Shown here: positions 48,340 to 59,317 of the stretch, in pieces
Layout of the letters: the number at the start of each line of letters is the position of its first letter
How positions within the stretch are numbered: position 1 is the stretch's first letter
From: Sabellastarte sp. h YS-2021
Lineage: Eukaryota; Annelida; Polychaeta; Sabellida; Sabellidae
Length of the DNA stretch: 64,000 nucleotides
Reading direction: 5' to 3'
Assembly: GCA_964017235.1 (NCBI GenBank)
Contig: OZ024934.1
Span: 91,044,706 to 91,108,705 of the forward strand
Notes under the pieces: model-generated
The model's input: the letters and a program-made list of their open reading frames with translations, nothing else
What the model was told of the DNA's origin: nothing
Database searches by the model: none
Position numbers and translations under genes: made by a program

Positions 48340-51300
48340 ATAAAGTCTAATAAGGATCAGATTATTAGATCCTTGGTAGTAGTCTATTGGGGCACCTGAT
48401 ATTTGGGACTTGGGGGACATTTGATTAGATATTTTTCCCTTCATTATGGTTTGCTTAAATCTCATCAAAATTAAAGGCTTTGTATCACAAAACATTCATA
48501 TATATCGGGGGATTTTAACTTGATAGGTGGAGATTTCTGTATTATCTTAAGATAAAAGCCAGTATATAAAAGTGTACATTGTGAAAACTTATTTTTCTAG
48601 TGGTAAAGACAAAATTGGACAGTAAAATTATTATAAGTAAGATTCATTACTGCTTTTAATTAGAATTCTGTGTAATAGGGTTATGAAACCATCCAATTTT
48701 TTGTTGACCAGTGGTTATTCTTATTTACTGACCAGTGTTTTTGTTGTTGTTTTTTTCTGTTACTTTTGACGCCTTCTATTCATATGTTGATCATATCACA
48801 ATGGGTAGTAGTTTAGGTGGAGGATGACAGTGCACACTAGTTGGTCACCCTTCTTAGTATTGGCAAGCATCCAACAACTTCTTACCAACTGAAGATCAGG
48901 AACAAGATCTGAAGCCACAAACTAAGAGAGGTTACAGTCTGAAACAAAACAGTTCTTTTCCTGTGAACTTTAACTAATAAACCAACGTGTACTCCCCAAC
49001 CAACCCCCCAACCCCCCCCCCCCATTCCCTCACCAGTTAAAATAGTGAGTAGTCTGTGGCTGTTGTCTTCAGCTGTTTCCAAAGATGTTGCAGTCAGGTC
49101 ATAACTTTCTTTCTTTTAAATTACCTTATTTATAAAATTTAAGACAAGCCTGTCATGAAAGATATTTACCTGGGGAAGAGGAGGGGGGGATGAATATTTA
49201 TAAGAGAAAGGGGAAGAAAACAGATTTTTTTATTGATTTCTTTGAATAGTGATGGCATGATTTGCGTAAACAGATGTGGGCTATTATGACAGAGTGAAAT
49301 AAATATGTAGTCATGGAATGACTTATCCTGACCAACAAATTTATTGAATATATTTACAGCTTTTATCAAATTGAATTCCACAAAGACTTTAAAAAAAAAC
49401 ATGCCCACTGTGTTAATTCCACTAGACTCTTTATAAAGGTATATAACCATACACTTTGACTTTCTTAAGAATGTATTTCAGGAAAGATGAGCACATAAAA
49501 TTCTTGTTTATTGGCGGAAACTTGGACTACCTTCAGTGTTAATTTGAATGTATTGAAAGCCCAGTTTTCCCTACGATCATATTTCTAAAATCATGTTTCC
49601 ATATACCTGACTACAATCCACAAATGAGATGTGTATTCAGAGGTTGATGTACTCATTAAGAATGTGTATATATATTCAGTATTCCAGTATGTCAACTTCT
49701 CATAGAAATATGAAAACAATTTCTGTCACTTTACAAAGAGAGATAAAATCATGTTTGTAAAGAATAACAGTTAAAAGCAGATTATTTTGGCTTATCAAAG
49801 TACTACTTTTTACCATTTAACAGCAAATATTTGGAAAATTGTAATTACCTTTAAAATTTATGCATAGAGATGTTTCTTTGATTTCTTGTAAAAAAGGTCA
49901 AACTTTGTATTCATAAACATTTCTTGAGTAGAAACTTACCCTGCTCTCTAAGTTTTTAGGCTTTAAAGCATCACTTTCAGGTGGGAGTGAGCCTGTGCTC
50001 TCATTCATGTACGAAAGTCGTCCATGATACTGCCCATGTCTGGATTATCGGCCACAATTGAAAACTTGTGAATTATCCCTAAACGCCCTGCCTTTTCAAT
50101 AAAATGAGGTCAAAATGGTGTAAGGACTTTTAACATATTTTAGTTAAGTTCTGTCCACTTAATTTCATGAAAAGTGAATGTATTAAGCTATATTAGAAAA
50201 CTGTAAATCTAACCACGTAATAAAAGTGGGACTTCCCCACACTGAGGAGTTTCAAATATTCAAATAGTCGCTTTACTATCCATTTCAGCCATACAGGTTT
50301 GCTGACCAGTTTTTGGCAGATTTTGCACATGGAAACACAGCCTAATGGTTAATTCACTAAACAAATTGGACAGAGTGGGCCTTTGTTTTTTCTTTAGTTC
50401 TGTTTTCAAAATATCCGAATTTATTGAATATCGACAGGAAACCATTACTGAAATCTGTCGTTGCTGGACTGATTTAAAGCTTCCAAATTTATGTTTATTT
50501 TGTGAGTTTTCAAACTCATTGCCTTCTCAATGGCTTTATTACAAGTGGTTCTTCTTACAAAAAATAATAATGTTAATAATAGTACATTTGTATGGCTTGA
50601 TTGATTTAATTTTGTGCCTAGAACCTTGTTTCAGTTATATTATGATGGGACCGTCAGATGGTCACACATACAACAAAGTCCAGTGCTTAACTTCAGTGAT
50701 TAGACTGGAACTGGTCAAGCTACACCATATATTATTATAAGGCAGATTAATAATATTACAAGAACAGATATTGAGAAGGTATTCTGAAACAAAGTGACCT
50801 GTCATGATGTTACCAAATTTCAAGTAGAACGGTTCAGATAAATTCCCTGTTAATTGTAAATAGATATCAGTGCACAAACGGTCTTACTTTTTCAATAATG
50901 TTTACAAATTTTCTTGATTTTCAAAGAAAAATGTCTTCAATCAAGAATTTTTCAAAATTCACAAAAAGCAGTCTTTACAGAGTTAAAATTTCGGTTTACA
51001 AAAAAAGAAATATTTCAATATTTTTGACTATCACTGATGTAGCACATGAAAATGAATTCCAGTTTAACCTCTATTATCTGATACCGGTCACAGGAGTGAA
51101 GTTTTGTTTGAATAAAAGAAGGTTTATAAAATAATAGAGGCATGTAAGTATCAAACAAGAGCACTCAGAGAGTGCATAACTCCCCCAAGGCCCAACACCT
51201 ATATTGCTTGTGAGATACTAATCTAATGTACTAATCTATGAGGTTTGTAATGAGTTCATAAAATTGAATGGTTACATAATTTAAGATTGAATAATAGACG

Positions 51301-51400
51301 TTATACAGTGTAGTGTAAAACTTCATAAAAGACCACAAGAGAGAATAATACACAATAAAACGTAGTTCAATGTTCACTAAATGAAAGTATATGTTTGGTA
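48340..51400. other. Gene-free stretch with one degenerate SINE
   Basis: At 48,795-48,960 a decayed SINE in - orientation is visible (GTGCACACTAGTTGGTCACC, TTGGCAAGCATCCAACAACT), matching the body of 1,604-1,838. A C-run is at about 49,010-49,022. The 131-codon open frame at 50,345-50,740 is AT-rich, overlaps open frames on the other strand and has no recognisable domain. Confidence 0.5.
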
Positions 51401-51405
51401 TAGAT

Positions 51406-51616
51406 TAGAGTAAGAAATCTAAAATTCGCCACCTCTAAAACCTTAGTTAATTTTATGACGAAAATGATGTTTTTGTCCAAAAATTGGTATTTTTCAGTTC
51501 AAAAAGCCTTAATTTACTATACATTCAACAAATCTCACCACAATTCATTTATTTTATTAGTATTTTCACATGTGGCGAATTTCAGATATGTGGCGAATTT
51601 TAGATTTCTTACTCTA
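51406..51616 (+). mobile_element. TA-flanked MITE, GAGTAAG family (copy 3)
   Basis: Bounded by TA at 51,406-51,407 and 51,615-51,616, with ends GAGTAAGAAATCTAAAATTC and TTTTAGATTTCTTACTC. The interior matches 2,155-2,383 very closely, but the left end has a single instead of a doubled CTAAAATTCGCCA box, which explains its shorter length. Confidence 0.88.
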
Positions 51617-51984
51617 TATACCACAGTATAATGGAAACATCAAGCTGTAATTAAGTCATTTGCTTCATCGTTTCTGTTTATTTTCTCACTGAATAGTTGC
51701 ACAAACAACTCAAAGAAAATATATGATTCTGTCTTGAAGATTAATGAATATCAATTGCTTTAAGTCCACAAGTGCATATTTCTGTCTTGATCAATTTGCA
51801 TGAAAGATTGTTCTAATATTGATTACTGGTCCTCTTTTTACACCTACATAACAAGAATGGTCTCTAAAAATGACAGCTTTGTGTGAAATAAATTTTCTAA
51901 TTAAATTTCATTTTTAGTGTATTTATCTACAAGATTAAACCAACTGGCTGATAAGGTATTGCATACTATCTCCATGTTGGTAAA

Positions 51985-52115
51985 TATTGGTGTTGAGCAC
52001 CAACTCCCGGTAGGGAACAACTCGAGTTGTTCCTTGCGCCAACTCGTGGGGGATAGTTGTGGCAAACATCTCGAGATGTACTGCCACATTATGAGTGGGT
52101 GCTGCGCCAACTTTA
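51985..52115 (+). repeat. Palindromic repeat P, copy 1
   Basis: It contains the palindrome AACAACTCGAGTTGTT, then TTGCGCCAACTCGTGG, CAAACATCTCGAGATGT and GGTGCTGCGCCAAC. The reverse complement of these words occurs at 54,775-54,895. GC content is higher than in the surroundings. The open frames on both strands across it are mirror artefacts of the palindromes. Confidence 0.8.
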
Positions 52116-52119
52116 CCCT

Positions 52120-52885
52120 ATAATTCAACCTAATCATCAATCAATCAGTTGTCAATGTGCTTTCACAGAGCTTAATCTCTATAGAAGAAAATCTTATATA
52201 GACAATCAAAAGTGGTAAAGTACATGTATATTATATTATATTCTGACTGGTGTTTCTTAATTGCATTTTTCAGGATTATGTGATGTTGAATTTTTACATA
52301 AATAGGAAGTCCAGTGGGGGACTGTCATAATTGGCTTGCCTCTAAATTGCTATTAAGTTGAAGAGTGTTTTTTGTCAAATGATTATCACTAAATATATAG
52401 GGATATAAGCTACTGAAAATACTTATGAATACTTTAGTGAATTAATACACACAGATATGAAATATAATGTAATATAGTAATATAAAGCAATTCTATGTTG
52501 TTACCTTGACAATGATTCAGAATTTTTATCTATTTGTATATTGTTTGAAACCAATGTAATTTACCTTTTGTTTTTCCTACAATGATATTGTATTTTATAC
52601 CAGTATATATACAGTGTATATTTTTTCTGTATACAACTATAGTAAAATAGATTGTATCCTATCTAAATAAAGATGAACACTGACAACAACTATTTTAGGT
52701 ATTTTAAATAAGTTTATTTATATTTCATTGAAGGGACTACATTATAGTGAGCATCAGGTATAACTTACAAAATAAATGCTATCTTTCGTTCCTGATTTTT
52801 CTATGTCTTTAGTTACTGATTTTCTTTAGAAAGATACCAAATTCATGTTGTTTAAGTTTCTGAGATAAAATATGTCTAATGACTT
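52120..52885. other. Gene-free AT-rich stretch
   Basis: Very AT-rich, with runs such as TATATTATATTATATTC; no exon, RNA gene or intact element is supported. Confidence 0.5.
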
Positions 52886-53104
52886 AGTTAAGCGTCCCTG
52901 AAAGGTGCTTATTTGTTTTCATCTCAGTTTCCTCGCCACCGCCGCCGCCGCATTATGGTCTCCCTTCAATATCTCCCTTATTATTAGAAGGTTTCAAACC
53001 ACATTTGGAAGTTATATACCTTGGGGGTGGGAAAATTTTTCTGCATGCTTAAATTTGACCTTTGACCTTTATGAAGGTCACATGATCAAAAACTATTTTT
53101 TGAA

Positions 53105-53142
53105 GTACACCCCCCCCCCCCCCCCCACCCCCCACCCCCATC
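53105..53142 (+). repeat. C-rich tract
   Basis: About 17 Cs in a row are followed by CCCACCCCC units. It lies inside the element; run length may be imprecise. Confidence 0.9.
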
Positions 53143-53319
53143 ATCACAGTTCAGGAAAAACTACTTGCTACAGAGCCTTATAATTTGACACACCTGTTCA
53201 TACTATCGAAAACGCGAGCTGATTAGATTTTGGGAGCAATCCCTTGAAAAATGTCTCATTTATGAGTGATTTTCTGACACCTTCCAATCTGAAAGCCTTA
53301 AATTTAGGCCAACCCCCCT

Positions 53320-54478
53320 ATTATCTTCCTAAGTATTGCATTTAGAGCTATAAAATGTACTGGGAGGTAATAGGAAACCATATGTGGAGAGTCTAAATAG
53401 CCGGTCAGTTTTACCCGACGGCCCCCCCTTATGGGTCAAACTGGGGTCATAAAATAGCTGATTTTGAGTTTTTGCCTTTATTGTTGCTTTTATAGCTTCA
53501 GAATGTATTAAGAGGTATTGGGAAAGCATATATGGAGAGTCTAAATAGCCGGTCAGTTTTACCCCCCGACCCCCCCCTTATGGGTCAAACTGGGGTCATA
53601 AAATAGCCGATTTTGAGTTTTTGCCTTTATCTCATTTATTGTTGCTTTTATAGCTTCAGAATATATTAAGAGGTATTGGGAAAGCATATGTGGAGAGTCT
53701 AAATAGCCGGTCAGTTTTACCCCCTGCTCCCCCCTTATGGGTCAAACTGGGGTCATAAAATAGCTAATTTTGAGTTTTTGCTTATATCTCCTTTATTGTT
53801 GCTTTTATAGCTTCAGAATGTATTAAGAGGTATTGGGAAAGCATATATGGAGAGTCTAAATAGCCGGTCAGTTTTACCCCCCGACCCCCCCTTATGGGTC
53901 AAACTGGGGTCATAAATAGCTGCTTTGGAGTTTTTGCCTTATATCTCCTTTGTTGTTGCTTTTATAGTTTCAGAATGTATTAAGAGGTATTGGGAAAGCA
54001 TATGTGGAGAGTCTAAATAACCGGTCAGTTTTACCCCCGACCCCCCCTTATGGGCCAAACTGGGGTCATAAATAGCTGCTTTGGAGTTTTTGCCTTATAT
54101 CTCGCTTATCGTTGCTTTTATAGCTTCAGAATGTATTAAGAGGTATTGGGAAAGAATATGTGGAGAATCTAAATAGCTGGTCAGTTTTATCCCCCGACTC
54201 CCCTTTATGGGTCAAACTGGGGTCATAAAATAGTTGCTTTGGAGTTTTGCCTTATATCTCCTTTATTGTTGCTTTTAGACCTTCAGAATGTATTAAGAGG
54301 TATTGGGAAAGCATATGTGGAGAGTCTAAATAGCGGGTCAGTTTTACCCCCGACCCTCCCTTATGGGTCAAACTGGGGTCATAAAATAGCTGATTTTGAG
54401 TTTTTGCCTTATATCTCCTTTATTGTTGCTTTTATAGCTTCAGAATGTATTAAGAGGTATTGGGAAAGCATACGGTGC
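53320..54478 (+). repeat. 157-bp tandem array, about 7-8 units
   Basis: AGCTTCAGAATGTATTAAGA recurs at 53,494, 53,652, 53,809, 53,966, 54,122, about 54,278 and 54,436, a step of 156-158 bp. Each unit has GGTATTGGGAAAGCATATGT, CTAAATAGCCGGTCAGTTTT, a C-run of variable length and ATGGGTCAAACTGGGGTCAT. Most length variation is in the C-run. Confidence 0.96.
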
Positions 54479-54774
54479 AGCTTTGTGTATTCTTAGCTTT
54501 ACAGCATGCTTATTAAAACCACAAAGCATTTTAAACTTTAAGGGACGCTTCGCTTTTGTTAGCAAAAGCATTCCTCTAGTTACTATTAGAAGCCTGACTT
54601 GTAAACTGAACTACTTCCAACTAGAAGTGGGTGTGAATTATTAGCCAATTACAATTTAGGACTAAGTTGGTACAGCCACAACTTATGATAGAAGCCACAA
54701 TTGTGATCAATAATTGACCAATTAGAAGCCATGTGGTTACTGATCTGTACTGGACATTATGGGATTAAGTTTAT

Positions 54775-54895
54775 GCAGCCACAACTCAAGATGGCGTGCA
54801 CATCTTGAGATGTTTGCCATAACTCGTTCCCGCGAGTTGGCGCAAGGAGCAACTCGAGTTGCCCCCTGTCGTGAGTTGGCGCCTAACATCACCAT
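54775..54895 (-). repeat. Palindromic repeat P, copy 2 (inverted)
   Basis: GCAACTCGAGTTGC, CGCGAGTTGGCGCAAGGAGC and ACATCTTGAGATGTTTGCCA are the inverse of the words at 51,985-52,115. With that copy it brackets the element at 52,890-54,579. Just upstream, ACTAAGTTGGTACAGCCACA (54,662) and TTAAGTTTATGCAGCCACAA (54,765) form a weak direct repeat. Confidence 0.78.
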
Positions 54896-54899
54896 AAAC

Positions 54900-55890
54900 C
54901 CTTATATCCACACCAGTGTTACTGATTTGATATGTATGTTACATTTGCCGTTTATATGTTAAAATTAACCTTAATGTCACATTGAATGGAAAAGTGAGTG
55001 ACTTTAATTACTCTTAGTTCTGTGCTGAATACAAATCTTGAGGTTTTTTAACCAGAGTGCATATGTTATTGCTTTATGGTGAATACTAAACTAATAAATC
55101 ATATTTATTGGAAATTGATTTATGCTTTATAACATTTTTAAGGCATAATCTGTGGTATGTCATTGAAAAAACAATGTAGAATTTAATACAACAAAAGTAA
55201 AGACGGTTTCTTGTATCTATTGTTCAGTGTTAATTGATATACATGTAAAGGTGTATAATTATTCAGAATTTTTGGTGAAATGTAAAAGTGCACTAAGAAT
55301 AACAATACTTTGCATAAACAACATATTCACTCTATTTTTACTTCCCAAAAGTTTACCTTATGTTCAAATAAAGACTTTTAACTAAATAATACCACACATG
55401 TATTTTGTTTTTGTTGTGGAATTATCCTCATATCACATGACATTTGCGACCCTCAACTTTTACAAAAAATACATCCAAAGTCCTCCAAGAAAGATGACGA
55501 CAAACAAAGCTCATCAATAAAAATTAAATCCGTCAATCAAAATTAATTAATTAATTCTGGTGTCCATCTATGTTTTTCAGCCTGACTTTTGGGAACAGTT
55601 GAAACAAAACATCTGTTTTTATATTTTTACAGACTGTTTTTTCCACTATATTTACTTATGTGGGTATTACATTATATACAGTTGTCAATGCAGTAAAAGG
55701 AGAGCACTGTTATAATACAAATAAACACCTTTAAATATACATTGAAATAATTAACGAGATTCATCTACATTTCATTGGACTTCAGTGATGCATGTGACAG
55801 TTTCATTAAGACTATAAACAGGTTACTGTAGTAATTGGAATGTATTCTTGTCATTAAAATTACTTTATATTTAAATCATCCATAAGCAAG
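54900..55890. other. Gene-free AT-rich stretch
   Basis: No supported exon or intact repeat. Sequence is complex and AT-rich. Confidence 0.5.
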
Positions 55891-55899
55891 CTTTGAAAG

Positions 55900-56110
55900 A
55901 ATAACATAAAATGTTGTCATCTCTCCTATTTAAGCTCCAAGAAATTTGCCTGCTTTCCTTCCTGTCAGAATAAAAACCATCATCATTACCTTGAATCATA
56001 ACAGATTGTTTTCAAAACATGCCACACACTGATTGCCAATCAATTATTTCCTGAATTAATTCAGTTCTTTTCAGTCCAGTCAGTCTCTTTTTTCTAATTC
56101 ATGGTGTTTC
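55900..56110. promoter_or_regulatory. Candidate conserved non-coding segment
   Basis: A complex, non-repetitive run contains ACTGATTGCCAATCAATTAT and TTCCTGAATTAATTCAG, with CCAAT-like and TAAT homeodomain-like cores close together and no open frame. The regulatory role is speculative. Confidence 0.2.
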
Positions 56111-56598
56111 CCATTCAAATCATACAGAAATCAAGAAAATAAATATTATGTACTGATAAGAGGTATACAAAGGTGTATTGCTAAAATCAGAGAACATTAT
56201 AATTCAACTAAAAAAGACCATAATAATGATTAGTACATAATTGTAACAACATATTATCATCTTATTAGCCCATATCCTTAATGCAAAAATCATAGAAATT
56301 TTCCAAAATTTCACAGAATTTGAATTATTACCTGGAATAAAAACATATTGAACAGTGGCACTTTCCACAAACAAACTGTATTTCTATATTTTAAATGGAT
56401 ATCTCCTTTAAATGAAAACTCAGTCGAATGGATTTTATGGAAAGATATAATAGATCAAAGTGTTTTTGTCAGGTTTATCCCATCTTATATTTCAGAAGGA
56501 CTTGCCCTGTTCAGATCATTTTAAATGTCAATTTGTGAATTGTTTTCATCTTCCATATTAACATCCTTTTTAAATTAAGACCTGGACTTTTGGATTTT

Positions 56599-56745
56599 GT
56601 AGAGGCCCTCAGTGGCCTAGTGGTTAGCAAGTTTGGCATCTAATCACAGGCTGTCACCTCTGTGTGGGTTCCACTCCCACAAGTGGCAATGCTGCGGACC
56701 TGTCCCAATATGACCCTTGAGCGGGACGTAAAACCTGAACTTTGA
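56599..56745 (+). mobile_element. tRNA-derived SINE with 11-bp target duplication
   Basis: Head GAGGCCCTCAGTGGCCTAGT with A-box-like TGGCCTAGTGGTTAGC and B-box GGGTTCCACTCCCAC, body GGACCTGTCCCAATATGACC, tail GAGCGGGACGTAAAACCTGA (GGCTGTT missing). Perfect direct repeats TTTTGGATTTT are at 56,588-56,598 and 56,746-56,756. Confidence 0.9.
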
Positions 56746-56929
56746 TTTTGGATTTTATAAAGAATGGGTGCTTTGACCAGATTTTACACAATTAATAATA
56801 TGATATTTTATGTTATCACAAATATACTTATTTTTTGTTCTTGTTATTCAGTGAAAGATAAACATGCCCAACCCCAAAAGTACCAGTACATATTATAAGA
56901 ATGATTCTTGTTCCAGAATGAAATGTCGA

Positions 56930-57105
56930 CTGCTGAGTGTCTGAGTGGTTAACGAGTATGACATTCAGTCACTTGACTCGCACCTTTGCGGTCTTAGGTT
57001 TGAACCCAGCTCACTTCAACATGTGGGGCTCACACTGAGAGCCAGAGTCCTCATATAACCTCGGCTACTGAAAAGGCTAATTATAAAAACCCAACATTGA
57101 GATCT
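56930..57105 (+). mobile_element. tRNA-derived SINE, second sub-type
   Basis: The head CTGCTGAGTGTCTGAGTGGT with B-box-like GGTTTGAACCCAGC resembles a class II (Leu/Ser-like) tRNA and differs from the other SINE heads. The body GGCTCACACTGAGAGCCAGA and the tail CATATAACCTCGGCTACTGA followed by GGCTAATTATAAAAACCC recall the same tail type in diverged form. No target duplication was seen. Confidence 0.7.
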
Positions 57106-57262
57106 TAGAGAGAGGTAACAGTCAATCAATATAATGCTACAGTTGATCCCACTAAAGTTGAATTTTAGCAGACAAGTTAAGTATTTAACCACAGATTAAT
57201 TACAACAGGGTACATTTCACTGGAAAATCTACTCAAAGGTCTCATAATGTAAATTCTATTTA

Positions 57263-57412
57263 AGGTTGGGGTTTTATGTCCCGTTCAGCAGCCAGGGTCA
57301 TATTGGGACAGGTCCTCGGCATTGTTGTTTGTGGGAGTGGAACCCACACAGAGGTGACAGTCTGAGATCAGATACCAAACCTGCTAACCCACTAGGTCAC
57401 TGAGAACCTCTT
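57263..57412 (-). mobile_element. tRNA-derived SINE with 12-bp target duplication
   Basis: On the - strand: head AGAGGTTCTCAGTGACCTAG, B-box-like GGGTTCCACTCCCAC, body GACCTGTCCCAATATGACCC, tail GGCTGCTGAACGGGACATAA. Perfect direct repeats AAATTCTATTTA lie at 57,251-57,262 and 57,413-57,424. It shares the sub-family of 44.3, 46.1 and 56.6 kb. Confidence 0.92.
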
Positions 57413-57429
57413 AAATTCTATTTAATAGG

Positions 57430-58280
57430 GAAATCTACTAATATGTGTTCTACTTAAATGTTTGAACCATATGTATATTTGTCATCAGTTAATATCTACT
57501 CTTTTCAGTTGTTCAAAAACCATTTTCAATCATTCAGATTTAAATCTTAAGTTGAACATTAAACATGGTAAATACTCAGTATGCATAAAATGCGGTAATA
57601 CAGCAATTGTCTATGTTTCTAAGCAAGGGAGTTTACGGTAATAACCTCCCATGTGACTCATCATTCTTATCAGTTGTCTCCAAGGGTTGCTTACTGGCCT
57701 TATGAATGGCATGATCTTTTCTACAGTGGCAAAAAAACGTGCCTTATAATTACCGGGCACAAATAAGTTATTAATACAGTACAACTTCTATTATTTGAAC
57801 ATGTTGGGAGAGTATTTCTGTTCATATAATAGAAGGTTAAAAATATAGAAGAAGTATTTTGGTGTAAAATGATGCTGGAAAAGAAAAAGTTTGGAAGAGG
57901 GAAAAGGAACTCATAAAATGTCATACTCAGATAATTGAGAAGCAAACAATAAATTTTCTACTGTATAGAACTAAATACAGTTTTAAAGTATTTTATTATC
58001 CAAATATGTCAATTTGGTGTTGACATATTTCTGCTGTATCAAATTTAATCATCCCTACTGTTTTACACTAGAATATCATTTCTGTTTGATGAACCTCCTA
58101 GAATAGAATCAAATTCTCACTCGCGATGCCAAATATATTCACATGTAATAGAATACACTGGTATTTACTGTAGGCTTTTGCCTAAAGTTGTGTGTATTTT
58201 CACAAAACAATTTGAAAAGAATTAACATGATCATTAATTGATATGTGCCCCAAATTTCAGTGTTTGCATTTTTGTATTTT
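57430..58280. other. Intronic or 5'-flanking sequence of the WDR4 gene
   Basis: No exon is recognised. The WDR4 exon that should precede residue FVSK (the blade with a DRDEKIR-type motif) was looked for and not found here or upstream. The last ~25 bases before 58,284 (TTTTTGTATTTTCAG) are the acceptor of the next exon. Confidence 0.55.
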
Positions 58281-58283
58281 CAG

Positions 58284-58341
58284 ATTTGTCAGTAAACTTG
58301 GCTACTTTAAAAAAGAGGATGTGCTGGTATCTGGAGGAGGT
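58284..58341 (+). CDS. WDR4: WDR4 internal exon A (tRNA m7G methyltransferase non-catalytic subunit)
   Basis: The 58-bp exon is bounded by TTTTGTATTTTCAG and the donor GTAAGT. It starts with the third base of a codon and then encodes FVSKLGYFKKEDVLVSGGG, ending in phase 0. The donor is placed after GGT rather than at the earlier GAG|GTGTAA because only this joins in frame to DGTLRIW. In the family, this segment follows the 'GHxEFVS' strand and leads into the next WD blade. WDR4 scaffolds METTL1 in the nuclear complex that makes m7G46 in tRNA. Part of the known domain lies outside the window. Confidence 0.85.
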
Positions 58342-58639
58342 GTAAGTGTGACATTGTTTTGACTCGTCGTGTTGATAATCAGTTGACTGAAGTCCTTGTC
58401 CATGCACACCAATAAATTCCTTTCATTGTTTTTTAACCATCAGAAAATGGCAACACTCATAACCAATGTTTGAGAACTGATATTTTTGGTTTCTTCGAAA
58501 CATGAGCAAATATTGGACTTTTTGTTGTAAATGAAAGGTTTCTTATATTTACTTGAATGTCTTTTAAATAATATGTCATGTGTCAATTGGATTTACTAGT
58601 TTTTACATATGGGTTCAAGATGTTACTCTATCTGCTGTC

Positions 58640-58985
58640 TGAAGTGCCCAGGGGCGATATAACCAAATATTTCCAAAAGTTGGGGATGGACATTTATGAC
58701 AATGAAAACCAGCCAGGTATTCGAAAAGTCATGACTGAAATCTAAGCATTCGCATTTTAGTATACACCAACTGGAATGGTGGTGAGGTTAATGTAAACAA
58801 ATTTATTTTCTTCACTATAAAATGTGAAATACTGCTAAAATACTGAAACTTTTGCTGAAAATCTGTATAAAATAATAGAATTTGACCTCATATTCAGTTT
58901 TAATGGTGTTCATTTACCCGAGAATTACAAAAGGTTGTGGGGTGGGGCTTATGAAAACATGGGTGATACAGAGTGTGGCACTGGT
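58640..58985 (+). repeat. Dispersed repeat D, copy 2 (WDR4 intron A-B)
   Basis: CAAAAGTTGGGGATGGACAT, GACAATGAAAACCAGCCAGG and ACACCAACTGGAATGG match 7,290-7,450. A distal part (GGTGGGGCTTATGAAAACAT, GGGTGATACAGAGTG) matches the inverse of 60,968-61,030. It lies in the intron upstream of exon B. Confidence 0.75.
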
Positions 58986-59317
58986 ACATATAGTGTGTAA
59001 TTTTTTTTTAAATGCTGAGTCATAGTAGCTTAGCTTCTACGTAAAGTCCGATTCATGTGATTATAGCATGTTTCTGCAGTAGTATTTGGATTTATCCCAT
59101 ATTTGCCCAGACTCTTCATAGTTTGCATAAGCAACCACTCTTAAAATGTCCAACTTAATATTTTGTCATTTACAAATATATGAGTATATACCATTTTATC
59201 TGAGTTTTGTCCATTTTCGTACAAAATCATTGGGTGTAAAAAATCTTACTTATGATAACCTCATGGCAAGCACTGTCTCATTGTTAGTTTAAAACATTTT
59301 TCTTTCTTTCCATCCAG

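Larger units (their letters stand above)
52890..54579 (+). mobile_element. Helitron-like element with 157-bp array
   Basis: The 5' hairpin is AAGCGTCCC-TGAA-AGGTGCTT (52,890-52,910), followed by a short GCCACCGCCGCCGCCGC microsatellite and a TATCTCCCTTATTATTAG box. The 3' end has AGGGACGCTT, a perfect GCTTTTG-TTAG-CAAAAGC hairpin (54,551-54,568) and CTAG at 54,576-54,579 followed by T. The same termini bound the 4.4-kb element at 25,481-29,844, so both belong to one family with exchanged cores. No coding sequence. Confidence 0.75.

Noticed and set aside
50345..50740. 131-codon open frame, the longest in the window
   Set aside because: AT-rich composition, no splice context or domain recognised, overlapping open frames on the - strand.
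56930..57105. Possible Leu/Ser-type tRNA gene
   Set aside because: A and B boxes are present, but acceptor-stem pairing is not evident and a SINE body and tail follow, so it is called a SINE.
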